A stretch of DNA of 64,000 nt, from NCBI RefSeq assembly GCF_900096905.1, contig NZ_FMYI01000010.1:18157-82156 (forward strand), written 5' to 3'. The notes under the pieces are model-generated. The model saw only the letters and a list, made by a program, of their open reading frames with translations. It ran no database searches and was not told where the DNA came from. Origin of the DNA: Pelagirhabdus alkalitolerans (GTDB taxonomy: Bacteria > Bacillota > Bacilli > Bacillales > Amphibacillaceae). Position numbers and translations under genes: made by a program. Below are positions 52,628-63,908 of the stretch, piece after piece (within the stretch, counting starts at the first letter, position 1; each line of letters starts with the position of its first letter).

Positions 52628-52890
52628 AATACCTTAAAAAAAGCGCCCCTGTGTATGAACACAGAGACGCTCCTTGCGCGGTCCCACCCTGTTTAGATCA
52701 CGACTGTGATCTCGACTTTAACACTCGATAACGGGAGTGACCGCTTTTGCATACTATTAATTCCGCAAAAGACTCAAAGGGGCATAAGATGAAGTCACTT
52801 AAAATCACTCGCAGCCAATGGTGATTCTCTCTGTGTAAGATGAACTTCATCTCTTTCCTTTTCATCGTTTTCAATATCTTTATGCATCGT
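52628..52890 (-). promoter_or_regulatory. Cysteine-specific T-box riboswitch
   Basis: The T-box core GGGTGGGACCGCG (52689-52677, minus strand) pairs with the tRNA acceptor end. A stem I arm AGATGAAGT/ACTTCATCT encloses a specifier region with TGC (Cys) at 52784-52782. A terminator hairpin GCG...CGC with seven T ends it at 52636-52670. It should turn on cysE-cysS when uncharged tRNA-Cys accumulates. Confidence 0.9.
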
Positions 52891-52905
52891 GTTTAATTTA
52901 AGTGA

Positions 52906-54369
52906 TTAGAATGACGCTAATAAAGCATCTAAACGCGAAATAACAACCGATTTACCTAAAATATGAATCGCATTCGGTAATTCCGGACCATGTGTTTGAG
53001 CCGTTGTTGCAACACGAATAGGCATGAACAATTGTTTACCTTTATGCTTTGTTTCTTTTTGAACAGCTTTGATCGCCGCTTTAATTTCCGCTGGCTCAAA
53101 GGTATCGAGTGCTTCTAATTGTTTTTTGAAGTTCTCAATGACTTCCGGTACTTGTTCACCAGCAAGGACATCTTTAGCATCGTCGCTGTAAGTAATCTCT
53201 GTTTGGAAAAACAGTTCTGTTAATTCAACAATTTCTGCACCATAACTTAACTGATCTTTGTAAAGTAAAATGAGCTTTGTTGCCCATTCTCTTGTTTCTT
53301 CTTTCATATCAGATGGCAATTTGCCTACCTCAACTAAATGAGGTAATGCCAACTCCACAACCTCTTCTTCTGAAAGAGCTTTAATATATTGGTTGTTCAT
53401 CCATTTTAATTTCTGCGGGTCAAACACAGCAGCTGACGTTGATAAACGAGATGGATCAAAGATCTCAATCAACTTTTCTTGTGTGAAGATCTCTTCTTCA
53501 CCAACAGGTGACCAACCGAGCAACGTAATAAAATTAAACAATGCTTCAGGTAGATAACCTAAGTTTTTGTACTGTTCGATAAATTGTAAGATATGTTGAT
53601 CACGTTTACTTAATTTCTTTCGTTCTTCATTTAAAATAAGTGTCATATGACCATACTTAGGCGCTGTCCAACCAAATGCGTCATAAACCATCATTTGTTT
53701 TGGCGTATTGGATATATGCTCTTCACCACGTAGGACGTGTGAGATCGCCATTAAATAATCATCAATGACAACGGCGAAATTATACGTTGGAATACCGTTC
53801 TTCTTCACGATAACCCAATCACCAAAATCACTTGATTCAAATGTAATATCACCACGAACAATATCATTAAATGTATACGTTGTATTGTCCGGCACGCGGA
53901 ATCTAATACTTGCTTCGCGGCCTTCTGACTCAAACTGAGCGATCTGTTCATCTGTTAGGTTTCGGTGAGCACCTGAGTACTTAGGTACTTGGTGATTTGC
54001 ACGCTGCTGTTCGCGCTCTTGTTCAAGTTCTTCTTCTGTCATGTAACATTTATAAGCAAGACCACGTTCTAATAATTCGTTCACATATTTTTGATAAATA
54101 TCAAGGCGTTCCATTTGGCGATACGGTCCGTACTCCCCGCCAATATCAGCACCTTCATCCCACTCAAGTCCTAACCACTTTAAATAGTTTAGTTGGCTTT
54201 CTTCGCCACCTTCAACATTTCGCTTTTGGTCAGTATCTTCCGTACGAATAATAAATTGACCATTTAAATGTCTAGCATATAAATAATTAAATAATGCCGT
54301 TCTTGCATTTCCAATATGCAAGTGGCCTGTTGGACTTGGTGCGTAACGCACACGTACTTTTTCTGTCAT
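52906..54369 (-). CDS. gltX: Glutamyl-tRNA synthetase
   Basis: 487 residues. HIGH region [22 protein letters not shown] (KMSKS-type) near residue 255, and an anticodon-binding C-terminal domain. In many Bacillota it is non-discriminating and also charges tRNA-Gln. ispD and ispF, which precede gltX in B. subtilis, are not present. Confidence 0.97.
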   Translation of the reverse strand: MTEKVRVRYAPSPTGHLHIGNARTALFNYLYARHLNGQFIIRTEDTDQKRNVEGGEESQLNYLKWLGLEWDEGADIGGEYGPYRQMERLDIYQKYVNELLERGLAYKCYMTEEELEQEREQQRANHQVPKYSGAHRNLTDEQIAQFESEGREASIRFRVPDNTTYTFNDIVRGDITFESSDFGDWVIVKKNGIPTYNFAVVIDDYLMAISHVLRGEEHISNTPKQMMVYDAFGWTAPKYGHMTLILNEERKKLSKRDQHILQFIEQYKNLGYLPEALFNFITLLGWSPVGEEEIFTQEKLIEIFDPSRLSTSAAVFDPQKLKWMNNQYIKALSEEEVVELALPHLVEVGKLPSDMKEETREWATKLILLYKDQLSYGAEIVELTELFFQTEITYSDDAKDVLAGEQVPEVIENFKKQLEALDTFEPAEIKAAIKAVQKETKHKGKQLFMPIRVATTAQTHGPELPNAIHILGKSVVISRLDALLASF

Positions 54370-54471
54370 TGTTTGTCTTCCCCTTTCAATCGTCCCTCTT
54401 TATTCTACTTCTCATTTTATCATTATTTTGAATGAATTGCTTTCGTTTTTATGATTCACTAAAAAACGTGT

Positions 54472-54504
54472 AAAAAAGTGATAACGATAAGTCATCACTT
54501 TTTT
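54472..54504 (-). terminator. Terminator after the PIN/TRAM gene
   Basis: AAAAAAGTGAT/ATCACTTTTTT stem with T-run, between the PIN/TRAM gene and gltX. Confidence 0.8.
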
Positions 54505-54529
54505 ATGCACCCTTCTAGTTATACCCTTT

Positions 54530-55636
54530 TTATTGAGCTTTTTCAAGTGCTTTTGGTTTTGCGAAGATCATTCGTCCTGCAGAAGTTTGTAAGACACTCG
54601 TAATGATCACTTCAATCGATTCACCAATATGATGACGTCCTTCTTCAACAACGATCATCGTTCCATCATCTAAATAAGCGACACCTTGATTTTGCTCTTT
54701 CCCATCTTTAATCACTTGAACAACTAACTGTTCACCTGGTAAAACAACCGGCTTAACAGCATTAGCCAAATCATTAATGTTGAGGACTGGGACATTTTGG
54801 AATTCGCACACTTTATTTAAATTAAAGTCATTCGTCACCACAATACCATCTGATACTTTCGCTAGTTTCACTAACTTACTATCGACTTCTTGAATGTCTT
54901 CAAAATCACCATCATACATTTCGACATCAACCGGAATCTCTTTTTGCAGTCGATTTAACACATCTAACCCTCGACGCCCACGGTTTCGTTTTAATGCATC
55001 TGATGAATCTGCGATATGTTGCAATTCCTCTAGTACAAAGTGTGGAATGATAATCGTACCTTCTAAGAAATGCGTCTGACAAATATCAGCAATCCGACCG
55101 TCAATAATGACACTTGTATCTAATAGCTTCGCTTTCGGTGCTACTTTAGATGCTTCTTCCTCACTAGCTTCTGATTGTTCTTTATCTTTTCTCGCAAGTG
55201 TTAAAATATTCGCAAATTCATCACGGCGTTTAAAGCCCACTTGGAAACCTAAATAACCTAATAAGCCCATTGTGAATAAGGGAATGATTTGCGAGACAAT
55301 AATAATTTGAATATCCTGTATCGGTTGGTTAATGATATAAGCAATCACAAGTCCTAAAATTAACCCAACACTTCCAAAGAACAGATCCGCAAGTGGAGCT
55401 CCTAATAACAGATTCTCAAAAAACTGAATAAACTGAACAATGTAATCAACTAACCAGAAAGATAATAGATATAAAATAATAGCACCTAAAAACAACCCAA
55501 CATACGGGGCAATATATGGATTATCCAGCCATGTATGTCTTGTAAAACCTAACACCCTTACTAACGACGGAAAATATAAAAAACCTGTAGTACCTCCAGC
55601 AATAATGATAAATAATTGCACTATTCTTTTTAGCAC
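54530..55636 (-). CDS. yacL: PIN/TRAM-domain membrane protein (YacL)
   Basis: 368 residues from a GTG at 55636 (GTG codons at 55639 and 55645 are alternatives; GGAGG favours this one). Four N-terminal membrane segments, then a PIN nuclease domain ([28 protein letters not shown]) and a C-terminal TRAM domain (GQVVAYLDDG-like). Possible RNase tied to the membrane; substrate unknown. Confidence 0.9.
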   Translation of the reverse strand: MLKRIVQLFIIIAGGTTGFLYFPSLVRVLGFTRHTWLDNPYIAPYVGLFLGAIILYLLSFWLVDYIVQFIQFFENLLLGAPLADLFFGSVGLILGLVIAYIINQPIQDIQIIIVSQIIPLFTMGLLGYLGFQVGFKRRDEFANILTLARKDKEQSEASEEEASKVAPKAKLLDTSVIIDGRIADICQTHFLEGTIIIPHFVLEELQHIADSSDALKRNRGRRGLDVLNRLQKEIPVDVEMYDGDFEDIQEVDSKLVKLAKVSDGIVVTNDFNLNKVCEFQNVPVLNINDLANAVKPVVLPGEQLVVQVIKDGKEQNQGVAYLDDGTMIVVEEGRHHIGESIEVIITSVLQTSAGRMIFAKPKALEKAQ

Positions 55637-55697
55637 CACGTTCACCTCCTAACACTTAGTCTTACCTAAATCACTTATCCTTAACCGTAACGGTCTG

Positions 55698-57068
55698 TTA
55701 TTCATCTTTAAATGTCACATTTAATGCCTCTTGAATCGACTGAACGCCGATCACTTTAATGTCAATTGAATCACTAATATCATCCGTGTTTCGTGCCGGA
55801 ATAATCGCTCGCTTAAAACCTAACTTAGCCGCTTCTTGAACGCGTTGTTCAATTCGAGATACACGTCTAATTTCACCAGTTAAGCCAACTTCTCCAATTA
55901 ACACATCATTAGGTCTACAAGCTTTGTCCTTAAAGCTCGAAGCAATACTAATACTAACGGCTAAATCAATCGCGGGTTCATCCAGCTTTACACCACCCGC
56001 TACTTTAACATAGGCATCTTGATTTTGCATCATAAGGCCGACTCTTTTTTCTAGAACGGCCATAAGAAGTGGCACGCGATTATGATCGATCCCGGTTGCC
56101 ATTCGCCGTGCTTGGTTAAAGCTCGTTGGTGAAATTAATGATTGAATCTCAACAAGAACAGGGCGTGTTCCTTCCATGGAGGCAACCACTGTTGAACCCG
56201 CTACACCTTGAGATCGTTCCTCTAAAAAGATCTCTGAAGGATTCATTACTTCTTTTAACCCTTCTTCTTTCATTTCAAAAATACCCATCTCATTTGTACT
56301 TCCAAAACGGTTTTTCACGCCTCTTAATATACGAAACGAGTGATGCCTTTCCCCTTCAAAATAAAGAACCGCATCTACCATATGTTCTAACATTCTAGGT
56401 CCAGCAATCGCACCTTCTTTTGTAACATGACCCACGATAAAAATCGGAATATGTTTCATTTTAGCAATGTTCATCAAGGCACTCGTACATTCTCTAACTT
56501 GAGATACACTGCCTGGTGCACTTGTGACTTCATCTTTATAAATCGTTTGAATCGAGTCAATCACGATAAATTCAGGCTTTAGTTGATCAATTTGTGATGA
56601 AATCAACTGTAAATTGGTTTCAGACAGAACATAGAGCTGATTTGATGTCACGCCTAAACGATCGGCTCTTAATTTTGTTTGACGGGTTGATTCTTCCCCA
56701 GAAATATAAAGGACATTTGCATGCTTATTTGCTAATTGATTTGAAATTTGCAAAAGCAAGGTCGATTTTCCAATCCCTGGATCTCCACCGATTAATACAA
56801 GCGAACCTGGTACAATCCCACCGCCCAATACACGATTAAATTCAGGCATATCAGTCTTCATACGTGGTTCTTCTTTTGTTTCAATTGCCGTAATCTTCTC
56901 AGGTGATTGTTTAACGCCTTGTCCGATCCCTGTATGTTTTGTATTTGACTTAACAACCGCTTCTTCAACTAATGTATTCCACTGATGACAGCTTGGACAC
57001 TTTCCCATCCATTTGGGGGTTTCATACCCACACTCTTGACATACAAATTGTGTTTTTGACTTGGCCAA
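55698..57068 (-). CDS. radA: DNA repair protein RadA
   Basis: 456 residues from the TTG at 57068, 9 nt after GTGAGG. Four-Cys zinc finger [18 protein letters not shown], RecA-like ATPase ([10 protein letters not shown]), KNRFGST motif and a C-terminal Lon-type domain. DnaB-like helicase in recombination. disA, usual downstream neighbour, is missing. Confidence 0.95.
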   Translation of the reverse strand: MAKSKTQFVCQECGYETPKWMGKCPSCHQWNTLVEEAVVKSNTKHTGIGQGVKQSPEKITAIETKEEPRMKTDMPEFNRVLGGGIVPGSLVLIGGDPGIGKSTLLLQISNQLANKHANVLYISGEESTRQTKLRADRLGVTSNQLYVLSETNLQLISSQIDQLKPEFIVIDSIQTIYKDEVTSAPGSVSQVRECTSALMNIAKMKHIPIFIVGHVTKEGAIAGPRMLEHMVDAVLYFEGERHHSFRILRGVKNRFGSTNEMGIFEMKEEGLKEVMNPSEIFLEERSQGVAGSTVVASMEGTRPVLVEIQSLISPTSFNQARRMATGIDHNRVPLLMAVLEKRVGLMMQNQDAYVKVAGGVKLDEPAIDLAVSISIASSFKDKACRPNDVLIGEVGLTGEIRRVSRIEQRVQEAAKLGFKRAIIPARNTDDISDSIDIKVIGVQSIQEALNVTFKDE

Positions 57069-57192
57069 ATGTATATACCTCACTTTCATTATACCTTATC
57101 CATTAAGTGATTAGGTTACATATCGATTAATTGTTTATGTAAAAATGATGTAATCTTATTCTAACAGGAATGAACACACATGTGTTTTATTA

Positions 57193-57232
57193 ATAAAAAA
57201 AAGAAAGCAGAAGAATGACTGCTCCTGCTTCC
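57193..57232 (-). terminator. Terminator after clpC
   Basis: GAAGCAG/CTGCTTTC stem with a run of T on the minus strand just after the clpC stop. Confidence 0.85.
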
Positions 57233-57245
57233 TTATTTTATCAGA

Positions 57246-59675
57246 TTAGTCCAAAATGATGAACTTCCCTTTACTATTTAAGCCAATTCGTACTTTATCA
57301 CCTTTATTGATATCTTCTCTAAGCAATGCTTCTGAGAGTAAATCTTCAATATTTTTTTGGATCGAGCGACGAAGAGGTCTTGCACCATATTCAGGGTCAA
57401 AGCCTTCATCTGCAATTTTTTCGACTGCTTTATCGGATAAGGTGAAATCTAAACCTTGATCATTAAGGCGTTTTTGTAACTGATCTAGCATGAGTTTAAC
57501 GATATCTTTCATATGTTTTTTCTCAAGTGAGTGGAACACAATCGTCTCATCGATACGGTTTAGAAATTCCGGTCTAAATGCACGCTTTAATTCTTCAGTT
57601 ACTTTAGATTTCATATTCTTATAATCCGCTTGTTCATCTTCTAAAGAAAACCCAACGTATTTATTTTGCTTCAGTTCAGTTGCACCGACATTTGATGTCA
57701 TAATTAAGACCGTGTTACGAAAATCAACGAGACGGCCTTTAGAGTCGGTTAGGCGACCATCTTCTAATACTTGTAACAAGATATTGAAGACTTCAGGGTG
57801 TGCTTTTTCAATCTCATCAAGCAACACAACAGAGTACGGCTTACGACGCACTTTTTCTGTTAGCTGGCCACCCTCTTCGTGTCCAACGTAACCTGGAGGT
57901 GAACCAACCAATCGAGAGGTTGTATGTTTTTCCATATACTCAGACATATCAACACGAATCATAGCCTCTTCATCACCAAACATAGACTCAGCTAATGCTC
58001 TAGCAAGTTCTGTTTTACCAACACCTGTAGGTCCAAGGAAAATAAATGAACCAATTGGGCGTTTCGGATCTTTAAGTCCGGCTCTAGCTCGACGAATGGC
58101 TTTCGATACAGAATCGACCGCTTCCTCTTGTCCGATCACGCGATTATGCAATGTCTTTTCTAGATCTAATAACCTTGTCGTTTCATCCTTCGTTAATGAC
58201 GCAACGGGAACACCCGTCCAAATGGATACGACAGATGCAATATCATCAATCACAACTTCAGAATCTTCTTGACCTTGTTTTTCTTTCCATTGTTCTTTTG
58301 TTTTTTCTAATTGTTTTCTTAGCTTCTGTTCTTTATCTCTTAAGGATGCTGCTGTTTCAAATTCTTGTGATTGAACAGCTGCATCTTTTTCTTTTCGGAC
58401 CTCTTCTAAATCTTGTTCAAGCTCTTTTAAGTTTGGTGGTGCTGTGTATGATCTTAAACGGACTTTAGATCCTGCTTCATCAATTAAATCAATCGCTTTA
58501 TCCGGTAAGAAACGATCTGTAATATAACGATTTGAAAATTGAACAGCTGCTTCAATCGCTTCATCTGTGATCGTCACACGGTGATGCGCTTCATATCGAT
58601 CACGCAAGCCTTTTAAGATTTGAATCGATTCTTCAATAGTCGGTTCATCAACTTGAATGGGCTGGAAACGACGCTCAAGAGCAGCATCTTTTTCAATGTA
58701 TTTACGATATTCATCCATCGTCGTCGCACCAATACATTGGAGCTCACCTCTAGCTAATGATGGTTTCAATATATTCGATGCATCAATCGCGCCCTCAGCT
58801 CCACCGGCACCAATTAAGGTGTGCAATTCATCAATAAATAAAATCACATTGCCTGCTTGCCTGATTTCTTCCATCACTTTCTTTAAACGATCTTCAAATT
58901 CACCACGGTATTTCGTTCCAGCAACAACCGTTCCCATATCAAGCGTCATGACTCGTTTATCACGTAGTGTTTCTGGCACTTCATTATTGACGATTTGTTG
59001 AGCTAACCCTTCAGCAACAGCTGTTTTACCAACACCTGGTTCACCAATTAAAACAGGGTTGTTTTTCGTACGTCTACTTAACACTTGAATCACACGTGCA
59101 ATTTCTTCACTTCGACCGATTACAGGGTCGATATTACCTTCTTTTGCTATAACGGTTAAATCACGCGCTAACGAATCTAATGTCGGCGTCGTAGCTGGAT
59201 CTGTTTGATTTTGACGATTTTGACCTTTACGTGTTGACTCACTCGAGCCTAATAACTGAAGAACTTGTTGTCTTGCACGATTTAAGCTGACTTCTAAATT
59301 AGATAATACACGTGCTGCTACGCCTTCTCCTTCACGAATTAAACCGAGCAAAATATGCTCTGTTCCCACGTATGTGTGGCCTAATTTACGTGCTTCATCC
59401 ATCGACAACTCAATTACTTTCTTCGCACGCGGGGTATAGTGAATTTGTTGTTGTTTTTCTTTTCCAACACCGATTAACGCTTCAACTTCTTCTTGGATAT
59501 GATCGGATTCTAGACCTAAGGCATGCAATGCTTTGGCCGCAATGCCTTCTCCTTCACTGATTAAACCTAACAATATGTGCTCTGTTCCAATATTGTGATG
59601 TCCCAACCTGACCGCTTCCTCTTGCGAGAGTGCGAGTACTTTTTGGGCTCTTTCTGTAAATCTACCAAACATCAT
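57246..59675 (-). CDS. clpC: ATP-dependent unfoldase ClpC
   Basis: 809 residues. Two N-terminal repeats ([10 protein letters not shown] twice), AAA+ domain 1 with [13 protein letters not shown], a middle UVR-like coiled coil, AAA+ domain 2 with [13 protein letters not shown] and C-terminal ClpP-binding region. Works with ClpP and the McsB adaptor on Arg-phosphorylated proteins. Confidence 0.98.
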   Translation of the reverse strand: MMFGRFTERAQKVLALSQEEAVRLGHHNIGTEHILLGLISEGEGIAAKALHALGLESDHIQEEVEALIGVGKEKQQQIHYTPRAKKVIELSMDEARKLGHTYVGTEHILLGLIREGEGVAARVLSNLEVSLNRARQQVLQLLGSSESTRKGQNRQNQTDPATTPTLDSLARDLTVIAKEGNIDPVIGRSEEIARVIQVLSRRTKNNPVLIGEPGVGKTAVAEGLAQQIVNNEVPETLRDKRVMTLDMGTVVAGTKYRGEFEDRLKKVMEEIRQAGNVILFIDELHTLIGAGGAEGAIDASNILKPSLARGELQCIGATTMDEYRKYIEKDAALERRFQPIQVDEPTIEESIQILKGLRDRYEAHHRVTITDEAIEAAVQFSNRYITDRFLPDKAIDLIDEAGSKVRLRSYTAPPNLKELEQDLEEVRKEKDAAVQSQEFETAASLRDKEQKLRKQLEKTKEQWKEKQGQEDSEVVIDDIASVVSIWTGVPVASLTKDETTRLLDLEKTLHNRVIGQEEAVDSVSKAIRRARAGLKDPKRPIGSFIFLGPTGVGKTELARALAESMFGDEEAMIRVDMSEYMEKHTTSRLVGSPPGYVGHEEGGQLTEKVRRKPYSVVLLDEIEKAHPEVFNILLQVLEDGRLTDSKGRLVDFRNTVLIMTSNVGATELKQNKYVGFSLEDEQADYKNMKSKVTEELKRAFRPEFLNRIDETIVFHSLEKKHMKDIVKLMLDQLQKRLNDQGLDFTLSDKAVEKIADEGFDPEYGARPLRRSIQKNIEDLLSEALLREDINKGDKVRIGLNSKGKFIILD

Positions 59676-59689
59676 CGTTATGTCCTCCT

Positions 59690-60757
59690 TTACGCCTCTT
59701 CTAAATTTAAACGCTCACGAATAATCGAGGCGCGCTTTACATCACGCTTTTCTGCACTTAATGGTTGCTTTGCGTATTGTTGCAGAAAAGCAGGCTGTGT
59801 TAACACCATTAATTCATTTAATATAGATGTTGATAAATGGTTAATAAACCCAACATCAATTCCTAAACGCAAATCAGATAAGCATTTTGCTGCTTCTTTT
59901 GACTCCATAATTCGGCTATGTTTTAAAATACCGTATGAACGGAAAATACGATCTTCTAAACGATACTCTGATTGTTCAACGAGTAGATTTCGTGCATAAC
60001 GTTCCCGTTCAATTAATTTTGTTACAACACTATTTAGATCTTGAATAATATCCTCTTCTGACCTTCCTAATGTTACTTGGTTTGACAATTGATAAATATT
60101 ACCTAATGCCTCTGTTCCTTCACCATAAGTCCCTCTCACGACAAAGCCTAACTGATTAATGGCTGGCATCATTTTGCCTATCTTTTGTGTCAGAGTTAGC
60201 GCAGGTAAATGTAACATAACAGATGCTCTCAGGCCCGTACCGACATTAGTTGGACAACTGGTCAAGTACCCTCTATGTTCATCAAAAGCAAAATCAATTG
60301 TTTCTTCTAGCCAGTCATCAAATTTAAATGCCTTTTCCAAGCCTGATTCAAGTTGTAAACCTGGAAAATACAATTGCATTCGAATATGATCCTCTTCATT
60401 GATCATGAGTGATACACGCTCATTTTGAGATAAAAGTACAGCACTTTCTTTTGACCGTTCAACTAAAAACGGACTAATTAAATGCTTTTCTGTCAGTACT
60501 TGACTTTCATTAGACGATAAATCACGCATATTAAAATATTCGAGTGACTCATTATCTAGAAAAGTTTTCCCTTCAAATTCATGCTTTAATCGATCACGAA
60601 CGTGTTCAAGTTGATCTTCTCTTGCCATAAGAGGAAATGGGACATCTGCAAAGTTTCTGGCAAGACGAATGCGTGTACTTAAGACAATATCATGCTCAGG
60701 GCCTTCTTCTTGCATCCATGGACTAATCGCTCGGTTAATGAAAGATTGTAAACTCAT
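59690..60757 (-). CDS. mcsB: Protein arginine kinase McsB
   Basis: 355 residues; ATP-guanido phosphotransferase fold with [10 protein letters not shown] and the catalytic [13 protein letters not shown]. Phosphorylates Arg residues on CtsR and misfolded proteins to mark them for ClpCP. Overlaps mcsA by 4 nt (ATGA). Confidence 0.97.
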   Translation of the reverse strand: MSLQSFINRAISPWMQEEGPEHDIVLSTRIRLARNFADVPFPLMAREDQLEHVRDRLKHEFEGKTFLDNESLEYFNMRDLSSNESQVLTEKHLISPFLVERSKESAVLLSQNERVSLMINEEDHIRMQLYFPGLQLESGLEKAFKFDDWLEETIDFAFDEHRGYLTSCPTNVGTGLRASVMLHLPALTLTQKIGKMMPAINQLGFVVRGTYGEGTEALGNIYQLSNQVTLGRSEEDIIQDLNSVVTKLIERERYARNLLVEQSEYRLEDRIFRSYGILKHSRIMESKEAAKCLSDLRLGIDVGFINHLSTSILNELMVLTQPAFLQQYAKQPLSAEKRDVKRASIIRERLNLEEA

Positions 60758-61305
60758 TCATCAGCGCCCCTTTCATCCTCTCTATGGTCTTCCCCATTTT
60801 CAAGTGCTTTAATCTTATCACGAACACGAGCAGCTTCTTCAAATTCTTCATCTTGAATTAACTGATTGAGTTGCTCCCGATACGATTGAATCACTCGCTT
60901 TTTCTGCAGGTGAACATGTTGTCTTTCTGGTACTTTACCGACATGTTCAACATTTCCACTATGTACCCGTCTCAAAATCGGATTCAAATGTTGACTAAAA
61001 GTGTCATAACAGTAAGCACAGCCAAATTTACCCGTATTTACAAACTGTTGATAAGTCATCTGGCAGTTTGGGCATGACTCGGCATGAGGTGTGTGTGAGG
61101 GTTGTGTCGGTTGGCTATGTGCACCATATTCATGGTGAAATAAACCGCTCAATAAATCATGAATCGTATAAGGCTCATCATGCTTTTCTATATAACCATG
61201 TTCCAATGCGCACTCATGACATACATGAACCTCTGATTTATGACCATTCAAATAATTCGTCAAATGTAAGGTTGCTGGACGCATATTGCAGATTGAACAC
61301 TCCAA
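60754..61305 (-). CDS. mcsA: McsA, zinc-binding activator of McsB
   Basis: 183 residues from a TTG at 61305, 7 nt after GGAGG. CxxC pairs (CSIC, CHEC, CPNC, CAYC) bind zinc; a C-terminal UVR motif ([17 protein letters not shown]) follows. Activates McsB and holds CtsR. In the ctsR operon. Confidence 0.94.
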   Translation of the reverse strand: MECSICNMRPATLHLTNYLNGHKSEVHVCHECALEHGYIEKHDEPYTIHDLLSGLFHHEYGAHSQPTQPSHTPHAESCPNCQMTYQQFVNTGKFGCAYCYDTFSQHLNPILRRVHSGNVEHVGKVPERQHVHLQKKRVIQSYREQLNQLIQDEEFEEAARVRDKIKALENGEDHREDERGADE

Positions 61306-61326
61306 ATCGATCCCTCCATTTACTCA

Positions 61327-61791
61327 TTAGTGGTATTTCAGAGTAACCAGCATAGATTTCAGCAATCTCGCTCTTAATTCATCTCGAGTTGGTAACTGAA
61401 AAGCCAATACTTCTCGATCAAGCACACTTATCATTAATTTCGCCTCACGAACCGTTAAAAAACGATCCTCAACTAAGCGTTCAATGATAGCAGTTGCCAC
61501 CTGCTGGGATACCTCTCGCCCAATAGCTTCTATTAACTCAGTTAATAAATCCGTCTTATCAGAATGTACAAGTCGCTGAATACGAATGTAACCCCCACCA
61601 CCTCGTTTACTTTCTACAAGGTAGCCTCTCTCCTCAGTAAAGCGTGTATTGATCACATAGTTAATCTGAGACGGGACACAGCTAAATCGTGCAGCTAATT
61701 CACTGCGTTTAATTTCAATTATATTTCGATTGTTCTGTTCAATAATTTGTTTTAAATGCGCTTCAATGACATCTGAGATGTTATGACGCAT
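61327..61791 (-). CDS. ctsR: Transcriptional repressor CtsR
   Basis: 154 residues from the ATG at 61791 (AGGAGG six bases upstream). N-terminal winged HTH with NYVINTRFTEERGYLVESKRGGGGYIRI, whose GGGGY wing senses heat. It represses clp genes; the operator overlaps its own promoter region. Confidence 0.96.
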   Translation of the reverse strand: MRHNISDVIEAHLKQIIEQNNRNIIEIKRSELAARFSCVPSQINYVINTRFTEERGYLVESKRGGGGYIRIQRLVHSDKTDLLTELIEAIGREVSQQVATAIIERLVEDRFLTVREAKLMISVLDREVLAFQLPTRDELRARLLKSMLVTLKYH

Positions 61792-61805
61792 AGCCCTCCT
61801 CCTCA

Positions 61806-61829
61806 TTGACTTTGACTATATTTGACTTT
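61806..61829 (-). promoter_or_regulatory. CtsR operator
   Basis: Heptad repeats AGTCAAATATAGTCAAAGTCAA on the minus strand, close to the GGTCAAA-type CtsR box, between the -10 region and the ctsR start. Autorepression and heat induction are expected. Confidence 0.85.
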
Positions 61830-61835
61830 AAATTT

Positions 61836-61864
61836 ATTTTATACTTTGAAGAGGATAGATGCAA
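61836..61864 (-). promoter_or_regulatory. SigA-type promoter of ctsR operon
   Basis: TTGCAT at 61864-61859, 17-nt spacer, TAAAAT at 61841-61836. Confidence 0.65.
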
Positions 61865-61875
61865 CTAATAACATT

Positions 61876-62562
61876 TCATAATTCCTTAACTTGCTTAACG
61901 TGATCAATTTGCAATAAAGCGTAGTAGACTTTATTTGTGCTTGTATTTTTACCAATTTCTAAGTCTGTCGTTACAACAGCATTTTCACCATGTTCATTTT
62001 GTATATTTATATTTTTAACGACGAGATTATAATCATTGTACTTTTCAAAAATTTCATCGATTTCTGTTAAGTCATTCATCACGATCTCTAACTGTACACG
62101 ATGATGTTTTTTGGCAATGACCTTTTCAAAGTTGTTAAGAAAAACAAGACTCAATAATATAATAAAAGTTGTTAAGATAGCGATGCTATACATACCGATT
62201 CCAATGACCAATCCCAAACCGGCTACTGTCCAAATTGAAGCTGCTGTCGTTAAACCTCTTACTGTCATACCATTTACAATAATAGTACCTGCCCCTAAAA
62301 AACCAATGCCACTAATCACATACGACGGTATACGTGCAACATCAAAACGAATAAATTCTGAATTGGCCTCCACATAATCATTAAAGCCATACAATGACAT
62401 AACCATCATTAAACAAGCACCTACACCAACTAATATATGCGTCCTAAAGCCCGCCGCATGCTTATTCACTTCGCGTTCATAACCTATGGCACCAGACAAA
62501 ATAAGAGTGAGTATCAACCTGGTACTTATAATAAAAAAATCAGCATCAAAAATCGCATTCAT
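61876..62562 (-). CDS. MgtC/SapB-family membrane protein
   Basis: 228 residues with about four or five membrane segments: LILSGAIGYEREVNKH and GAGTIIVNGMTVRGLTTAASIW are the MgtC signature, followed by a C-terminal soluble ACT-like domain (from about 150). Family members act in Mg2+ or acid homeostasis. Minus strand, after degV. Confidence 0.88.
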   Translation of the reverse strand: MNAIFDADFFIISTRLILTLILSGAIGYEREVNKHAAGFRTHILVGVGACLMMVMSLYGFNDYVEANSEFIRFDVARIPSYVISGIGFLGAGTIIVNGMTVRGLTTAASIWTVAGLGLVIGIGMYSIAILTTFIILLSLVFLNNFEKVIAKKHHRVQLEIVMNDLTEIDEIFEKYNDYNLVVKNINIQNEHGENAVVTTDLEIGKNTSTNKVYYALLQIDHVKQVKEL

Positions 62563-62610
62563 ATGATTCCCTCCTCTAACGACCTTACGTTACAACATGA
62601 AACTGCAATT

Positions 62611-62647
62611 AAATAAATAGATCACCTAGTAGGAGATCTATTTATTT
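62611..62647 (-). terminator. Terminator after degV
   Basis: Perfect 13-bp stem AAATAAATAGATC/GATCTATTTATTT with an 11-nt loop between degV and the MgtC-like gene. Confidence 0.75.
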
Positions 62648-62654
62648 GGCTTCG

Positions 62655-63497
62655 CTATTCTTTTATCCATGACACTGACAATGTACCATAACCAGTGTGA
62701 ACTCCAGCAACCGGTACAAGTGGTTCAACAATAACTTTAAGATTATCATAGGCTTGACTTAGTTCTTCTTTCCATTTATGTGCTTGCTCTATTGCTCCGG
62801 CGTGCATGATACCTAATTCTTTTATCTCACCTTTTTTATAGGCATCCTCAATCTTTTGAAACAGATGACGAACAGCTTTCTTTTTACTTCTAATTTTTTC
62901 ATCAACAACAACTTTTCCATCTTCAAATTTCAAAACAAGGTTGATATTTAACAAATTAGCAAAAACAGTTTGTGTTGTGCTAACACGACCACTTCTCTTT
63001 AATTGTTCTAAACTTTGAGGAAGTAAAAACATTTCTGTTTGATCGGGATACGTTTTTAATGTTGAGACAATCTCTTCATAACTTTTACCTTGCTTTTCTA
63101 ATTCAATCCCATTTTTAATCATTTTCCCTAAAGCATATGAACCAATCTTAGAATCAATTACTTCTACAGGGAATTCATGCATTTCTGATGCGCTAATTGA
63201 ACTTTGATATGTTCCTGTTAATGCACTTGAAGCATGCAAAGCAATTCCTACATCATATTCTTCTTTTAGCTTTTCATATAACTGAACAAACTCCCCATAA
63301 GGAGGTTGACTAGTTTTGGCACCCTCACCATAAGATTTTAATAACTCATATACCTCTGCTTTTGAAATATCGATATCCTCTCGATAAGATATATTATTTA
63401 TATTTACAATCATTGGTAAAACATGTATGTTATGCTCGTCGATAAATTCTTGTGATAAACCACATGTACTATCTGTAATCCAGGCAATTTTCTTCAT
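62655..63497 (-). CDS. DegV-family fatty acid-binding protein
   Basis: 280 residues; ITDSTCGLSQEF at the N-terminus and VPVAGVHTGYGTLSVSW at the end are DegV hallmarks; GALTGTYQS-like ASSALTGTYQSS binds the fatty acid carboxylate. May feed the FakA fatty acid kinase. Start ATG with AAGGAG. Confidence 0.9.
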   Translation of the reverse strand: MKKIAWITDSTCGLSQEFIDEHNIHVLPMIVNINNISYREDIDISKAEVYELLKSYGEGAKTSQPPYGEFVQLYEKLKEEYDVGIALHASSALTGTYQSSISASEMHEFPVEVIDSKIGSYALGKMIKNGIELEKQGKSYEEIVSTLKTYPDQTEMFLLPQSLEQLKRSGRVSTTQTVFANLLNINLVLKFEDGKVVVDEKIRSKKKAVRHLFQKIEDAYKKGEIKELGIMHAGAIEQAHKWKEELSQAYDNLKVIVEPLVPVAGVHTGYGTLSVSWIKE

Positions 63498-63540
63498 TTA
63501 AATTCTCCTTTTATTTCTGTCTAATTATTACTTGGTCTTA

Positions 63541-63569
63541 ATTATAAACTATAGCATACTTTTGTTGAA
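63541..63569 (-). promoter_or_regulatory. SigA-type promoter of degV
   Basis: TTCAAC at 63569-63564, 17-nt spacer, TATAAT at 63546-63541. Confidence 0.6.
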
Positions 63570-63644
63570 TCGTATATGTTAATCCCACTTAATTAACATA
63601 CCCCATCCTCTCTATTTGAAACGTTTATACAATATGTACATTAC

Positions 63645-63677
63645 GAAAAAACCACTCATTCTAATGAATGAGTGGTT
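63645..63677 (-). terminator. rRNA operon terminator
   Basis: Perfect 12-bp stem AACCACTCATTC/GAATGAGTGGTT (arms 63650-63661 and 63666-63677) with T-run on the minus strand, just after the 5S gene. Confidence 0.9.
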
Positions 63678-63685
63678 CACTTTTT

Positions 63686-63799
63686 GCTTAGCGACGTCCT
63701 ACTCTTGCAGGGGTAAACCCAACTACCATCGGCGCTGAAGAGCTTAACTGCTGTGTTCGGCATGGGAACAGGTGTGACCTCTTCGCGATTGTCACTAAA
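63686..63799 (-). rRNA. rrf: 5S ribosomal RNA
   Basis: About 114 nt, minus strand, from TTTAGTGACAATCGCG to GACGTCGCTAAGC; contains CGAAGAGGTCACACC, CCGAACACAGCAGTTAAGC and GAGAGTAGG-like AGAGTAGGACG. Ends pair as in other 5S RNAs. Confidence 0.95.
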
Positions 63800-63908
63800 C
63801 AAAGTCATATGAAGGGTTGTACCTTCAAAACTAGATAAGAACATAGACAAGATCATATCGGGTCAATCTAGCTTTCGTTCCCTAACGGTCACTCAAGCTT
63901 TTTAATTT

